53,680 bases of DNA from Halococcus saccharolyticus DSM 5350. GTDB taxonomy: Archaea; Halobacteriota; Halobacteria; Halobacteriales; Halococcaceae. Positions 34,458 through 43,399 of this stretch are shown here, in pieces. The position numbers and the translations under genes are program-made. Location: the NCBI RefSeq assembly GCF_000336915.1, contig NZ_AOMD01000027.1:46490-100169 (forward strand), in the 5' to 3' direction. The stretch's first letter is position 1, and each line of letters opens with the position of its first letter. The notes beneath the pieces were generated by a model. The model ran no database searches. It had not been told where the DNA came from and was given only the letters and a program-made list of their open reading frames with translations.

Positions 34458-36239
34458 ATGACACGCGAGGCCATCGACTACGGGCAATGGGAGGCTGGCC
34501 GCGACGTGAACTACTGGGAACTCGATCGCACGCTCCAGTACGAGGCGCGACGGACGTACCCGGACGAGGAGTTCGCGTGGGCCGAACCCCGGCTGGAAGC
34601 GTTCGGCGATGTCGTCGGCTCTACCGTCGCCGACAACGCCGACCGGATCGACCGCCACGGCCCGGAACTCCACACCTACGACGAGCACGGCGAGATCCGC
34701 AACGAAGTCGAGTACCATCCCAAACAGCACGAGAACGAGCGGATCGCCTATGGGGAATTTGGGCTGACCCACGACGCCTTCCATGCGCCACCAGGCCGCG
34801 ACGCTCCCCTCGGACTCACGCACACCCTGACCCAGCAGGCGCTGCTCTCGTACGCCGACCCGGGGTTCGTCTGTCCGGTGTCGATGACAACCGGCGTCGC
34901 GCTCGTGCTCGACGCGTTCGACGACGGGAGTCTCGACGGCTACTTCGAGCGCCTCACCAGCCGCGACGCCGACGAGCACATCGAGGGCGCGATGTTCCTC
35001 ACCGAGAAACAGGGCGGCAGCGATGTCGGCGCGAACGAGACGATTGCCGAGGAGGCCCCTGATGGCAGCTACCGCCTCACCGGCGAGAAGTGGTTCTGCT
35101 CGAACATCGACGCCGAGGGCGCGCTCGCGCTGGCCCGCCGGCCCGACGCGCCCGACGGGACCGCGGGGCTCTCGCTGTTTTTGGTCCCGCACACCAAATC
35201 CGATGGAACGGTCAACGACGCCCTGTTTCGCCGGCTGAAGGACAAGCTCGGGACGATCTCGGTCCCCACCGGGGAGATCGAGTTCCGGGGCGCGGAGGCG
35301 TATCTGGTCGGCGAGCCCGAGAACGGGTTCCGACAGATGACCGAGATGCTCAACTTCGAACGCCTCTCGAACGCCAGCGCCGCGGTCGGGATCATGGGCC
35401 GCGCGCTGCTCGAATCGAAGGTTCAGGCCGCGAACCGCGAGGCGTTCGGGGAGGTCATTCAGGAGTATCCGCTGATGCGCCGCGACCTCGTCGACATGAC
35501 CGTCGACTACGAGGCCGCCGCCGCGTTCACTTTCGACGGCGCACGCATGCTCGACCGCTACCGGCGCGAGGGACGGGAGACCGAGGCCGGCGAGCGGGCG
35601 TTCAAACTCGTGCGCGCGCTCGTGCCGGTGGCGAAGCACGTCACCGCTCGGATGGCGGTCGAGACCGCCTCGTACGCCGGCGAGGTGCTCGGCGGCAACG
35701 GCTACGTCCGGTCGTTCGTCACGCCGCGCCTGCTCCGAGACGCCCAGGTTCTCCCGATCTGGGAGGGCACATCGAACGTGCTCTCGCTCGATCTGCTCCG
35801 GGCGCTCGACCGCGAGGACGCCCACGAGGCGCTCCTGCCCGCGATCCGCGCCAACCTCGACGCGGCCGAACATCCCTGCCTCGACGAGCCGACCGCGGCG
35901 ATCAAGGACGCGTTCGCCGGCCTCCAGAAGGCGCTGGTCCACCTCGCCGAGGCTGACGGGGAGTACGCCCAGCTGCAGGCGAAGGAGCTCGCGAACTACG
36001 TCTTCGACGTCTACACCGCCGCGCTCCTCGTCAGGGAGGCCCAAGACCGGATCGACAGCGCGGACGACGCCCGGAAGGCCCTGATTGCAAAGCGGTTCGT
36101 CGATACCCGCCTTCGCGAGTCCGATACACGTGGCATCACCGATGACGACCGATTCTCGATCGAACAGTTCGACGCGGTCGTGCGATACGCCCCTGTCGAG
36201 CCGGCGACACTCGCCGAACCCGCGTCGGCCGACGACTGA
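34458..36239 (+). CDS. Acyl-CoA dehydrogenase family protein (AidB-like)
   Basis: A 593-aa FAD-dependent enzyme. Signatures are MFLTEKQGGSDVGAN near residue 180 (flavin contact), EKWFCSNIDAEG, NFERLSNASAAVG near 300, and GEVLGGNGYVRSF followed by LPIWEGTSNVLSLD near 430 (C-terminal FAD-binding block). The length and layout match the AidB/IBR3-type branch rather than short-chain dehydrogenases. The substrate is unknown. The ATG at 34458 (MTREAIDYGQW) is preferred over an upstream GTG. It follows hemB by 62 bases. Confidence 0.88.
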   Translation: MTREAIDYGQWEAGRDVNYWELDRTLQYEARRTYPDEEFAWAEPRLEAFGDVVGSTVADNADRIDRHGPELHTYDEHGEIRNEVEYHPKQHENERIAYGEFGLTHDAFHAPPGRDAPLGLTHTLTQQALLSYADPGFVCPVSMTTGVALVLDAFDDGSLDGYFERLTSRDADEHIEGAMFLTEKQGGSDVGANETIAEEAPDGSYRLTGEKWFCSNIDAEGALALARRPDAPDGTAGLSLFLVPHTKSDGTVNDALFRRLKDKLGTISVPTGEIEFRGAEAYLVGEPENGFRQMTEMLNFERLSNASAAVGIMGRALLESKVQAANREAFGEVIQEYPLMRRDLVDMTVDYEAAAAFTFDGARMLDRYRREGRETEAGERAFKLVRALVPVAKHVTARMAVETASYAGEVLGGNGYVRSFVTPRLLRDAQVLPIWEGTSNVLSLDLLRALDREDAHEALLPAIRANLDAAEHPCLDEPTAAIKDAFAGLQKALVHLAEADGEYAQLQAKELANYVFDVYTAALLVREAQDRIDSADDARKALIAKRFVDTRLRESDTRGITDDDRFSIEQFDAVVRYAPVEPATLAEPASADD

Positions 36240-36292
36240 TCGTCGTCGAACTCGGGCGCGAACGCCGTCCTCGCGCAATACCTGCCGGAACC

Positions 36293-36316
36293 AAAATCGA
36301 CGAACGTTCGATTTTT
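36293..36316. terminator. Hairpin with flanking A and T tracts after the dehydrogenase
   Basis: AAAATCGA and TCGATTTT form an 8-bp stem around a 7-base loop, followed by a further T, 54 bases past the dehydrogenase stop. It looks like a terminator and could work in both directions. Confidence 0.5.
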
Positions 36317-36317
36317 A

Positions 36318-36371
36318 TCCGAAACTACGCCGCTTTCGGACGGAATACAGCCTTATACAGATAATACTGTA
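36318..36371 (+). promoter_or_regulatory. Inverted repeats upstream of the Amt operon
   Basis: TCCGAAA/TTTCGGA (36318-36340) and TACAG/CTGTA (36356-36371) are two inverted repeats in an AT-rich stretch 60-120 bases before the core promoter. They could bind a nitrogen-responsive regulator. The 308-base gap contains no gene longer than the small ORF at 36462. Confidence 0.35.
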
Positions 36372-36423
36372 CCGCAAATCGGACATATCCATGCCAATGC
36401 CGTCGAAAATATACAAATGTCAA

Positions 36424-36440
36424 CCCAACAGTTATATGAT
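36424..36440 (+). promoter_or_regulatory. BRE/TATA of the Amt-PII operon
   Basis: CCCAACAGTTATATGAT has a TATA box at 36431-36438. The expected start of transcription, about 26 bases on, coincides with the GTG at 36462, so the mRNA would be leaderless and begin with the small ORF. Confidence 0.6.
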
Positions 36441-36461
36441 CGCACTTCCTGCGTCCCCAGC

Positions 36462-36551
36462 GTGAAACGGATGACGAATACGGTCGAAAAATACGAAAAC
36501 ATCGACAGTTACGTAGAAATAGCGGAAGGAATCTTCGAGGTGGGAGAATGA
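36462..36551 (+). CDS. 29-aa ORF coupled to the Amt-PII gene
   Basis: A GTG-started frame encodes 29 residues, [20 protein letters not shown] then AEGIFEVGE, acidic and likely helical. Its TGA overlaps the Amt ATG as ATGA. It is placed exactly at the predicted transcription start of a good TATA promoter, so ribosomes would have to read it before amt. It may be a real microprotein or a translation-coupling leader. An internal ATG at 36471 would give 26 aa. No family is recognised. Confidence 0.55.
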   Translation: MKRMTNTVEKYENIDSYVEIAEGIFEVGE

Positions 36552-38266
36552 TTGGGGGTGCGATGATTCCGCTCCAGGCGGGCGGGATGGAAGCGGTCGT
36601 CGAGAGCGTCAACCTCGTGTGGGTGCTCACGGTCACGTTCCTGATCTTCTTCATGCACGCGGGGTTCGCCATGTTGGAGGCGGGCCAGGTCCGCGCGAAG
36701 AACGTCGCCAACCAGCTCACGAAGAACATGCTGACGTGGTCGATCGGCGTCGTAGCGTTCTTCCTCGTGGGCGCGGGCGTCTCGTCGGTCGTCGGCGGGC
36801 TCACGAGCGGCAGCGGGGCCGCGCTCGCCGACCTGACCGCGGTCTGGAGCGGCGACTCGGCCGCGTGGGTGAGCTGGCTGTTCGGCGCGGTCTTTGCGAT
36901 GACCGCCGCCACCATCGTGAGCGGCGCGGTCGCGGGGCGGTGCAAGCTCCGGGCGTACGTCGGCTACACGATCCTGCTCGCGGCGATCATCTACCCGGTG
37001 GTCACGGGCTTCACGTGGGCCGGTGGCTTTCTCGCCGACGTTCTCGGCGTGGGCTTTCACGACTTCGCCGGCGGGATGATCGTCCACGGGATGGGCGGGA
37101 TCGCGGGCCTGACGGCGGCGTGGGTGCTCGGCCCGCGAATCGGTCGCTACGGGACGGACGGCTCGGTGAACGTGATCCCCGGCCACTCGATGTCGTTCGC
37201 GGTGCTCGGCACGCTGATCCTCTGCTTCGGGTGGTACGGGTTCAACGTCGGCACCGCGGCCGCGCCGCTCGCGATGACCGATGGTGCGGCCGAACTCGGC
37301 TCGTTCAGCTACGTTGGTCGGGTCGCGCTCACGACCACGCTCGGCATGGCCGCGGGCGCGATCGGGGCCGCCGGAGCCTCGTTCGCGAAGAACCGGAAGG
37401 TCGACACGCTGTACGTCGCCAACGGGATGCTCGCCGGACTGGTCTCGATCACTTCGATCACCGACGCGATCGTCTGGCCTGGTGCACTGGTCGTCGGCCT
37501 GCTCGCGGGCATCCAGCTCCCGCTGGTCTTCGAGTTCGTCGAGAAGCGCCTCCGGATCGACGACGTCTGTGCGGTGTTCCCGGTCCACGGCTCGGCGGGC
37601 ATACTCGGCGCGCTCGCCTTCCCGTTCGTCGCGGTCGACGGGTTCGCGGTCGACGTGCTCGCTGCCCAGGTCATCGGCGTCGCCGTGATCGCGGGCTGGA
37701 CGATCGTCGCGACCGCTGCGGTGTTCGGCGCGCTGAAGGCGGTCGGCCAGGCGCGCGTCACGCCCGAACACGAACGCGACGGGCTCGACAGCGCGGAACA
37801 CGGCGTCGATACCTACCCCGAGTTCGGCCTCGGCGATTCGGGTGGGCCGGTCGCCGACGGTGGCGCAGTCTACGCGGCCGCCGACGAGGAGGTCCGGACC
37901 GATGGAGGGCTTCCGAACGACGGCGGCATCAAGATGGTCACGGCCGTCGTCCGGCCGGACAAACTCGGTGCGGTGAAAAGCGCGCTCGCGGAGGTCGGCG
38001 CGCCCTCGCTCACGGTGACGAACGTCTCCGGGCGGGGCAGCCAGCCCGTGAAGAAGGGCCAGTGGCGCGGCGAGGAGTACACCGTCGACCTCCATCAGAA
38101 GGTCAAAGTCGAGTGCGTGGTAGCCGATATCGCCGCCGACGACGTGGTCGAAGCGATCGTCGAGCGCGCCGCGACCGGCCAGCCGGGCGACGGCAAGGTG
38201 TTCGTCACGCCGATCGAGGACGCCGCCCAGATCCGGACTGGGACTCGGGGACGGGAGGCTGTCTAA
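36548..38266 (+). CDS. Ammonium transporter fused to a PII protein
   Basis: A 572-aa fusion. Residues 1-410 are a full Amt channel with about 11 helices, including the pore motif [15 protein letters not shown] (first pore His) and [12 protein letters not shown] (second pore His). After a linker of about 50 residues, residues 460-572 form a complete PII/GlnK domain: [20 protein letters not shown], a T-loop with [20 protein letters not shown] (Tyr511 in the position that is uridylylated in bacterial PII), and the C-loop [12 protein letters not shown]. In most organisms GlnK is a separate protein that plugs Amt; here regulator and channel are one chain. A small ORF precedes it with ATGA overlap. 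Confidence 0.92.
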   Translation: MIGGAMIPLQAGGMEAVVESVNLVWVLTVTFLIFFMHAGFAMLEAGQVRAKNVANQLTKNMLTWSIGVVAFFLVGAGVSSVVGGLTSGSGAALADLTAVWSGDSAAWVSWLFGAVFAMTAATIVSGAVAGRCKLRAYVGYTILLAAIIYPVVTGFTWAGGFLADVLGVGFHDFAGGMIVHGMGGIAGLTAAWVLGPRIGRYGTDGSVNVIPGHSMSFAVLGTLILCFGWYGFNVGTAAAPLAMTDGAAELGSFSYVGRVALTTTLGMAAGAIGAAGASFAKNRKVDTLYVANGMLAGLVSITSITDAIVWPGALVVGLLAGIQLPLVFEFVEKRLRIDDVCAVFPVHGSAGILGALAFPFVAVDGFAVDVLAAQVIGVAVIAGWTIVATAAVFGALKAVGQARVTPEHERDGLDSAEHGVDTYPEFGLGDSGGPVADGGAVYAAADEEVRTDGGLPNDGGIKMVTAVVRPDKLGAVKSALAEVGAPSLTVTNVSGRGSQPVKKGQWRGEEYTVDLHQKVKVECVVADIAADDVVEAIVERAATGQPGDGKVFVTPIEDAAQIRTGTRGREAV

Positions 38267-38271
38267 CGCCC

Positions 38272-38475
38272 ACTTTTTTACAGAGAGTCCTCCCTCGCGC
38301 TCGCTGCGCTCGCGCTCAGTCGAACCCCCTCCAAAAACCTGGACTAAAAACACCCGCTCGCTCACTTCGTTCGCTCGCGGTGGGATCGCTGGCACGTTCC
38401 GCAACCGCAGCCGCACCGCCGAAGCCCTCGGCCACTCGCTACGCTCGTGGCCTCGCCCTTCATCCGCCAGGCCCG
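38272..38475 (+). repeat. Dispersed structured repeat, copy 1
   Basis: A non-coding 200-base unit between the Amt-PII gene and hemL, with order: T-tract, a CTCGCGCTCGC-type run, a 21-base block CCAAAAA-N-C-N-GGAC-N-AAAAAC (38331-38351), TGGGATCGCTGGC, GCACCGCCGAAGCCCTCG (38413-38430), a hairpin GGCCAC/GTGGCC (38430-38452), and TCGCCCTTCATCCGCCAGG (38453-38471). Copies 2 and 3 have the same order. Orientation follows the gene upstream of it. Confidence 0.8.
38274..38280 (+). terminator. T-tract terminator of the Amt-PII gene
   Basis: A run of six T residues lies 8 bases past the stop codon, the typical archaeal terminator. The dispersed repeat copy 1 begins here. Confidence 0.5.
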
Positions 38476-38519
38476 CTCCACTACCCCCGGCGCTCACTCC
38501 AACCACCAGAGCGTATCAC

Positions 38520-39860
38520 TCACTCGAAGTAAGCTTTGTACGCTTCGAGGGTTTCCTCGACGTCCTCGTCAGTATGAGCGTGGCTAACGAACTGGGATTC
38601 CAGCTGGTTCGCGGTCAGGAAGATCCCGTCGTCGAGCATCGCGGGCCGGAACAGCCGCTCCCAGCGCTCGGTCTCGCTTTGCTCGACATCCGCGCCAGTT
38701 TTGGGACAGCGGTCGAATCGGTCACAGTCAGGGTCCTGACGACAGCCGGCCCCGCACTCCGGACCAGGGGCGGCGGCGTCGCCGCGGGTGAACACGAGTT
38801 TGAACATGCTGTCGGTGCCGAGAACGGTGTAGCCAGGCGCGCGATCTTCGGTGATCTCGGTCAATCCTTGCCGAAGTTTCTCACCGAGCCGGTTCACGTG
38901 ATCGTAGACGTCGTTTTCGGCAGCGTAGCGCAGGGTTTCGAGTCCGGCGGCCATCGCGACCGGGTGGCCCGAGAACGTGCCCGACTGGAACACGTCGCCA
39001 GCGGGCGTGAACGACTCGACGATCTCGGCGGGGCCACCGATCGCGCCCGCCGGGAACCCACCGCCGACGATCTTCGCAAAGGTGGTGAGGTCGGGCGTCA
39101 CGCCGAGCTTTCCCTGGGCGCACTGGAGTCCACCGACTCGAAAGCCCGTCATCACCTCGTCGAAGATCAGGAGCGCGCCGGACTCGTCGCACAGCTCGCG
39201 CAGGCGCTCGTGATAGCCCTCGACCGGGAGCACGCCCGCGGTGTTCCCGAGGAGGGGTTCGGTCAGCACACCCGCGATCTCGTCGCCATGGGCCTCGAAA
39301 ATCGCCTCGATGGCCTCCGTGTCGTTGAACGGAACAGGAATAGTGTGTTCGGCGAACGACTGCGGAACACCAGGTGAGGACGGACGCGGATCGTCTGGCG
39401 ATCCCTCGACCAGCGTGGACTCCTGCGCGCCGTGATACCCGCCCTGCATCACGACGATCTTCTCGCGGCCGGTGTACCCGCGGGCGAGTCGAACGGCGGA
39501 GACGGTGGCTTCGGTCCCGCTGTTGACGAACCGGCACATCTCGACGCTTGGCACGTGGCGGGCGACGAACTCCGCGAGTTCGACCTCGATCTCGGTGGGT
39601 GCGCCGTACATCGGTCCCTCGCTCAGCGTCGACTGGACCGCCGCCCGGACCGACTCGGGCAGATCGTGGCCGAGCAGCAGCGGCCCGTAGCCCATCACGT
39701 AGTCGATATAGCGGTTGCCGTCGGCGTCGATGACGTGGGCACCGTCGCCGCGCTCGATGAACGCCGGGTAGGGGCGGGTCGCCCGCACTGAAGAATTCAC
39801 GCCGCCAGGGAGCACGTCGAGCGCGCGGTCGTAGAGATCGCGCGAGGTCGAGCGGTTCAT
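38520..39860 (-). CDS. hemL: Glutamate-1-semialdehyde 2,1-aminomutase
   Basis: PLP enzyme that makes 5-aminolevulinate from glutamate-1-semialdehyde, the substrate of HemB. The 446-aa protein has the start [16 protein letters not shown], the MNSGTEA-type loop [27 protein letters not shown], and the PLP lysine at Lys263 in [16 protein letters not shown]. An odd feature is a Cys-rich insertion near the C-terminus, [20 protein letters not shown] (Cys369, 373, 379, 385), spaced like a metal site, just before the conserved [15 protein letters not shown]. Confidence 0.95.
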   Translation of the reverse strand: MNRSTSRDLYDRALDVLPGGVNSSVRATRPYPAFIERGDGAHVIDADGNRYIDYVMGYGPLLLGHDLPESVRAAVQSTLSEGPMYGAPTEIEVELAEFVARHVPSVEMCRFVNSGTEATVSAVRLARGYTGREKIVVMQGGYHGAQESTLVEGSPDDPRPSSPGVPQSFAEHTIPVPFNDTEAIEAIFEAHGDEIAGVLTEPLLGNTAGVLPVEGYHERLRELCDESGALLIFDEVMTGFRVGGLQCAQGKLGVTPDLTTFAKIVGGGFPAGAIGGPAEIVESFTPAGDVFQSGTFSGHPVAMAAGLETLRYAAENDVYDHVNRLGEKLRQGLTEITEDRAPGYTVLGTDSMFKLVFTRGDAAAPGPECGAGCRQDPDCDRFDRCPKTGADVEQSETERWERLFRPAMLDDGIFLTANQLESQFVSHAHTDEDVEETLEAYKAYFE

Positions 39861-39953
39861 GCGCCGGATTGGGGTGTCGGGCTGAAAGACGTTACTGAGC
39901 GACGGTGGCGGTGCGGCCGGCGGCCGCGGAGCGGCAGCGGTCGCGGGGCGGTT
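39861..39953. other. GC-rich spacer upstream of hemL
   Basis: This part of the 309-base gap between hemL and the HTH regulator gene has a GCGGCCGCCGGCCGC-type palindrome and no gene. The remainder of the gap is repeat copy 2. Confidence 0.4.
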
Positions 39954-40160
39954 CCTGGCGGATGAAGGGCGAAACCCGCTTCGCGGGTCGAGGGCTTCGG
40001 CGGTGCTGTTGGGAGATAGTCGTGGAGAACGGCAGCGTCTGCGCGAACGCAGTGAGCACGGTTCACCGCGAGTGCCGAAGGCACGAGCGGCCGTTTTTGG
40101 TCCGGATTTTTGGCCGGGGTTGAGCGCGAGCGGAGCGAGCGCGAGGCCTCGGTGAAAAAA
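39954..40160 (-). repeat. Dispersed structured repeat, copy 2
   Basis: Same module order as copy 1, on the minus strand, downstream of the HTH regulator. It contains the 21-base block with two A5 tracts (40093-40113), the GCACCGCCGAAGCCCTCG core (39989-40006), a hairpin ACCCGC/GCGGGT with a 3-base loop (39974-39988), and CGCCCTTCATCCGCCAGG (39954-39971). A further hairpin GTGCC-TTC-GGCAC lies near 40072-40084. It starts at the regulator's T-tract. Confidence 0.8.
40155..40160 (-). terminator. T-tract terminator of the HTH regulator gene
   Basis: Six T residues on the minus strand, about 10 bases past the stop codon, matching the position of the T-tract after the Amt-PII gene. Confidence 0.45.
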
Positions 40161-40169
40161 GGTGGGTGT

Positions 40170-41129
40170 TTAGGCGGAGGATTTCGCGCGTTCGCGGATC
40201 AGATCACGGAGGGCGTCGGGATCGTCGATCGCCGCGATCTCCTCGTGTTCGATCAGCGCGGTGTCGTCGACGGCGTCACGCGAGGCGTCGTCGACGACGT
40301 ACACCGAGCGGGTGCGGGTCACCGTGCCGAGCGAACTCATGATCCGGGCGCGTTTCTCCGCGGTTCGCGTGAAGGCGGAGTGACCAGTCAGCACGTTCTC
40401 GGCTCCACCGTCGTCCTCGCTGACGGCTTTAAATGGCGCACGGGTCGTCGGATGGACGTCGAAGCCGACCCGCGTCAGCACCGCGACGAGGCCCTCGTCG
40501 TCGGTTTCGGGGGCGTCGGTCGCATCGGTCGAATCCTCCTCTGTGATCTCGTCCGCGCCGTCGAGCACGTCGACCGGGTTCGCGAGCGGCGCGTCGAGGA
40601 GGTCTTCCATTCGTGCGGCGACCTCGACCGAGGCGTTCATTCCGTCCTCGTACTTCGAGACCGTGCGCCGTGAAACACCCAGTTCGTCGGCAAGCCGCCC
40701 GAGGCTCCAGTCGCGATCCTCGCGCTCGTCGGCGAGCACCTCGCCGTCGATGTTGACGTAGAGCCCGCCGGGTGCAGCGTAGATCATCGGCGGGACCTGC
40801 TCGACGAACAGATCGAGGGCGGTGTCGGGACTGAGCACGGGCACGCCGTGGCGGAGATACATCACGCCCGGTTTCAGTTCCTCGTCCCGCGTCCGGAGTC
40901 CGATGACCAGTGGCGTCGCATTGAGGAAGCTGCCGAGTCGGCGCATCTCGATCCCGGTGGTGCCGTCGAACGCGTCGATGTTGCCGAGGATCTTCACGAG
41001 GAGGAGCTCGTCACCGCGACGCGCGGCGACATCGAAGCTCTTCGGGCGGACCGCACACCGGTCGCTGACGAGGAACCCCGCGTCCTCCAGCATCGCGGTC
41101 ACGTTGCCGACCAGTGCGGACCGTGACAT
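40170..41129 (-). CDS. Archaeal HTH-type transcriptional regulator
   Basis: A 319-aa regulator of the archaeal family annotated as putative HTH-type transcriptional regulatory protein. A Cro/C1-type [22 protein letters not shown], lies near residues 143-162. The N-terminal domain (1-120) is a nuclease-like alpha/beta fold with [15 protein letters not shown], and the C-terminal domain is similar to it (from [13 protein letters not shown]). The ATG is 26 bases downstream of a TATA box, so the mRNA is leaderless. Target genes are unknown; the divergent tiaS gene and itself are candidates. Confidence 0.85.
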   Translation of the reverse strand: MSRSALVGNVTAMLEDAGFLVSDRCAVRPKSFDVAARRGDELLLVKILGNIDAFDGTTGIEMRRLGSFLNATPLVIGLRTRDEELKPGVMYLRHGVPVLSPDTALDLFVEQVPPMIYAAPGGLYVNIDGEVLADEREDRDWSLGRLADELGVSRRTVSKYEDGMNASVEVAARMEDLLDAPLANPVDVLDGADEITEEDSTDATDAPETDDEGLVAVLTRVGFDVHPTTRAPFKAVSEDDGGAENVLTGHSAFTRTAEKRARIMSSLGTVTRTRSVYVVDDASRDAVDDTALIEHEEIAAIDDPDALRDLIRERAKSSA

Positions 41130-41149
41130 GGGTGTACGTAAGTAGCGCC

Positions 41150-41160
41150 ACGTATATAGT
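41150..41160 (-). promoter_or_regulatory. TATA box of the HTH regulator
   Basis: On the minus strand ACTATATACG is centred 26 bases before the ATG at 41129, which fits a leaderless start exactly. Confidence 0.65.
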
Positions 41161-41216
41161 GGTTGTGCCGTCGCTATATCCCTCTCTTCCGGCGATTACT
41201 GCCACGCTCGTCGGTA

Positions 41217-41227
41217 GATTTATATAT
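41217..41227 (+). promoter_or_regulatory. TATA box of tiaS
   Basis: ATTTATATATG lies about 26 bases before position 41249, so transcription should start between the two candidate GTG codons of tiaS (41245 and 41275). Confidence 0.6.
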
Positions 41228-41274
41228 GAGATTCGAGCCGGAACGTGGTTGTCCGGCGAACGCGTGGGACGGAT

Positions 41275-42537
41275 GTGACGGTCATCGGTATCGACGACAC
41301 CGACTCGCGCGAGCGGGGGATGTGTACGACGTATCTCGCCGCGCGAGTGGCAGCACGTATTCGTGAGGAGGGTGGTGCCGTCGATCGCCAGATGCTGGTC
41401 AGACTGAACCCCGCGATCGAGCACAAGACGCGAGGGAACGCGGCACTTGCGGTCCATACAGACCTCTCGCCCGACCGGGCGCTCGCCATTGCCCGCGAGG
41501 CGGTCGAAGCGCTGGCGGCGACCGACGATCCACGGACGAACCCGGGAGTCGTGGTCGCGCCCGACGAAGCGGTGCCGGAGTCGGTGATGGGGTTCTCCCG
41601 TCGAGCCGTCCGCGAGCGCCTCACGCTCGACGAGGCACGCCAACTGATCGAGACCAGGGAGTATCGCCACGCCGGCTGGAAGGAATCGAGAGGACTGATC
41701 GGCGCACTCGCCGCAGTTGGGTCGTGGGCGGCGTTCGACGAGTGGACCTACGAGTATATCGCCTATCGCGAGGCTCACAGGAGAGGGACGCCGCGCGAGG
41801 TCGATCACGAATCGGTGTTCGCGGCCGCCGACCGGGGGTATCCGGCGGCGTGGGACACCGTCGATCACGGCGAGGACAGTTCAGTATGCGTTCCCCACGC
41901 ACCAGGACCGATCCTCTACGGTATCCGGGGCGACGATCCCGACGTCGTCCGTGCCGTCGCCGACCGGATCGAGAGCGAACCGGTCGAGCGCACAGGGATC
42001 TTCGTCACGAATCAGGGCACCGATGCCCATCTCCGCGAGGGAAGCATGGGCGAACTCCGCGACGGGCGGTCCTACCGGGTTTCGGGAACGGTTTCGACGC
42101 AGCCTGAGACCAAGCGGGGCGGACACGTCTTCTTCGACCTCGAAAACGGCGACGCGGCGCTCGCGTGTGCCGCGTTCGAGCCGACGAAGCGGTTCCGCGA
42201 GCGCGTTCGCGCGCTCCGTGTCGGGGATCGACTCACCGTCTGCGGTGAGGTTTCGGATAGCACCCTCAAACTCGAGAAGTTCGCCGTCCGCGACCTCGTG
42301 GAAACCGAACTTACGGTACCGTTGTGTCCGGACTGCGGACGGTCGATGGAGAGTGCGGGTCGCGACCAGGGATATCGGTGTCGGGACTGCGGAACGGGCG
42401 AGCCGGGAAAGGTCGAGCGCACGATCGAGCGCGACCTCGAACTCGGTTGGTACGAGGTACCGCCGTGCGCACGCCGCCACATCGCGAAACCGCTGGTCCG
42501 GGGCGGGTTCGACGCGCCGACTCACCCCGAGCGGTGA
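41275..42537 (+). CDS. tiaS: tRNA(Ile2) agmatinylcytidine synthetase TiaS
   Basis: Attaches agmatine to C34 of tRNA-Ile2 so that it reads AUA, an essential archaeal modification. The 420-aa enzyme has an N-terminal IGIDDTDSRERGMCTTYLA kinase-like signature, KESRGLIGALAAVG near 145, an OB-fold (YRVSGTVSTQPETKRGGHVF) and a C-terminal zinc ribbon (CPDC and CRDC). I chose the GTG at 41275 because the family begins VIGIDDTD; a GTG at 41245 adds ten residues. Confidence 0.92.
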   Translation: MTVIGIDDTDSRERGMCTTYLAARVAARIREEGGAVDRQMLVRLNPAIEHKTRGNAALAVHTDLSPDRALAIAREAVEALAATDDPRTNPGVVVAPDEAVPESVMGFSRRAVRERLTLDEARQLIETREYRHAGWKESRGLIGALAAVGSWAAFDEWTYEYIAYREAHRRGTPREVDHESVFAAADRGYPAAWDTVDHGEDSSVCVPHAPGPILYGIRGDDPDVVRAVADRIESEPVERTGIFVTNQGTDAHLREGSMGELRDGRSYRVSGTVSTQPETKRGGHVFFDLENGDAALACAAFEPTKRFRERVRALRVGDRLTVCGEVSDSTLKLEKFAVRDLVETELTVPLCPDCGRSMESAGRDQGYRCRDCGTGEPGKVERTIERDLELGWYEVPPCARRHIAKPLVRGGFDAPTHPER

Positions 42538-42598
42538 CGGAAAGGCTCTCTTATCACACCCCGAGAGCGGTTAAGAAGGAGCGTCACGTAGACACGGT

Positions 42599-43378
42599 AT
42601 GAACGCGATCCGTCGGGGCTTCGTCACCCAGGTCGGGATGGGGTACGAGGAAGCGTTCGAGCACGCCGAGGCGTTCGGGCTCGACTACGTCGAAGTAATG
42701 ATGGACGGGACACACGAGCGCACCGCGCTCGCCGACGAAACCGATCGGGTGCTCGCGCTCGCGGACGAGCGTGGTCTCGATCTCGCGGTGCATCTCCCCT
42801 TCCGACTCGACATCGCCTCGCCGTTCGAGCACGTCCGCGAGGGCGCGCTCCGCGAACTCCTCGCGGCGATCGAGACCGCCATCGAATGCGGGGCGGAGAA
42901 AGGTGTGGTTCACGCGAGCACCGACGCGTGGCCGCCGGCGTGGGAGAACGATTCCCTCCACGGAAACCTGTTCTCGTCGATCCGCGACCTCGACGCGTTC
43001 GGGCGCGATCGTGACTTCGAGCTCTGTGTCGAGAACGTCGCCGGCGACTTCTTTCCTGCCGCATCGTTCCCACGACTGTTCGACGAAACCGACGCGAGCA
43101 TGACGTTCGACACCGGCCACGCACGAATGAACGGCATGGATTCGGCGGCGATGGCCGAGTTCCTCGACGAACACGGCGATCGGGTGGGCCACCTCCATCT
43201 GAACGACACCCGGATGCCGAAGGACGAACACCTGCCGTTCGGGGCGGGCACCATCGATTTCGATCGGTTGTTCGAGCCGCTGCGCGACGGCTGGACCGGC
43301 ACGCTCTCGCTCGAAGCGTTTACCGACGACTGGGGTTACATCGAGACCAGCGTGGACCGGCTCGACGACCTGCTCTGA
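42599..43378 (+). CDS. Xylose isomerase-like TIM-barrel protein
   Basis: A 259-aa protein of the sugar-phosphate isomerase/epimerase (AP endonuclease 2) superfamily. Metal-ligand positions of the barrel are visible: HLPFRLDIASP near 61, HASTD near 101, CVENVAGDFF near 141 (Glu), FDTGHARM near 170, HLHLNDTR near 199 and LSLEAFTDD near 239. This pattern could serve an isomerase or an endonuclease IV-like enzyme; the context does not decide. It starts 61 bases after tiaS and may share its transcript. Confidence 0.82.
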   Translation: MNAIRRGFVTQVGMGYEEAFEHAEAFGLDYVEVMMDGTHERTALADETDRVLALADERGLDLAVHLPFRLDIASPFEHVREGALRELLAAIETAIECGAEKGVVHASTDAWPPAWENDSLHGNLFSSIRDLDAFGRDRDFELCVENVAGDFFPAASFPRLFDETDASMTFDTGHARMNGMDSAAMAEFLDEHGDRVGHLHLNDTRMPKDEHLPFGAGTIDFDRLFEPLRDGWTGTLSLEAFTDDWGYIETSVDRLDDLL

Positions 43379-43399
43379 GGTCGGCGGTCGATAGCCGCG

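Noticed and set aside
34311-36278. Long minus-strand open frames opposite the dehydrogenase, Amt, IleS and Fe-S genes
   Set aside because: They are high-GC antisense shadows with Arg/Val/Asp-biased composition and no domain; the sense genes are certain.
36509-38506. 665-codon minus-strand frame opposite Amt-PII
   Set aside because: A run of Arg/Glu/Asp/His residues with no fold; it only exists because the sense gene has GC-rich third positions.
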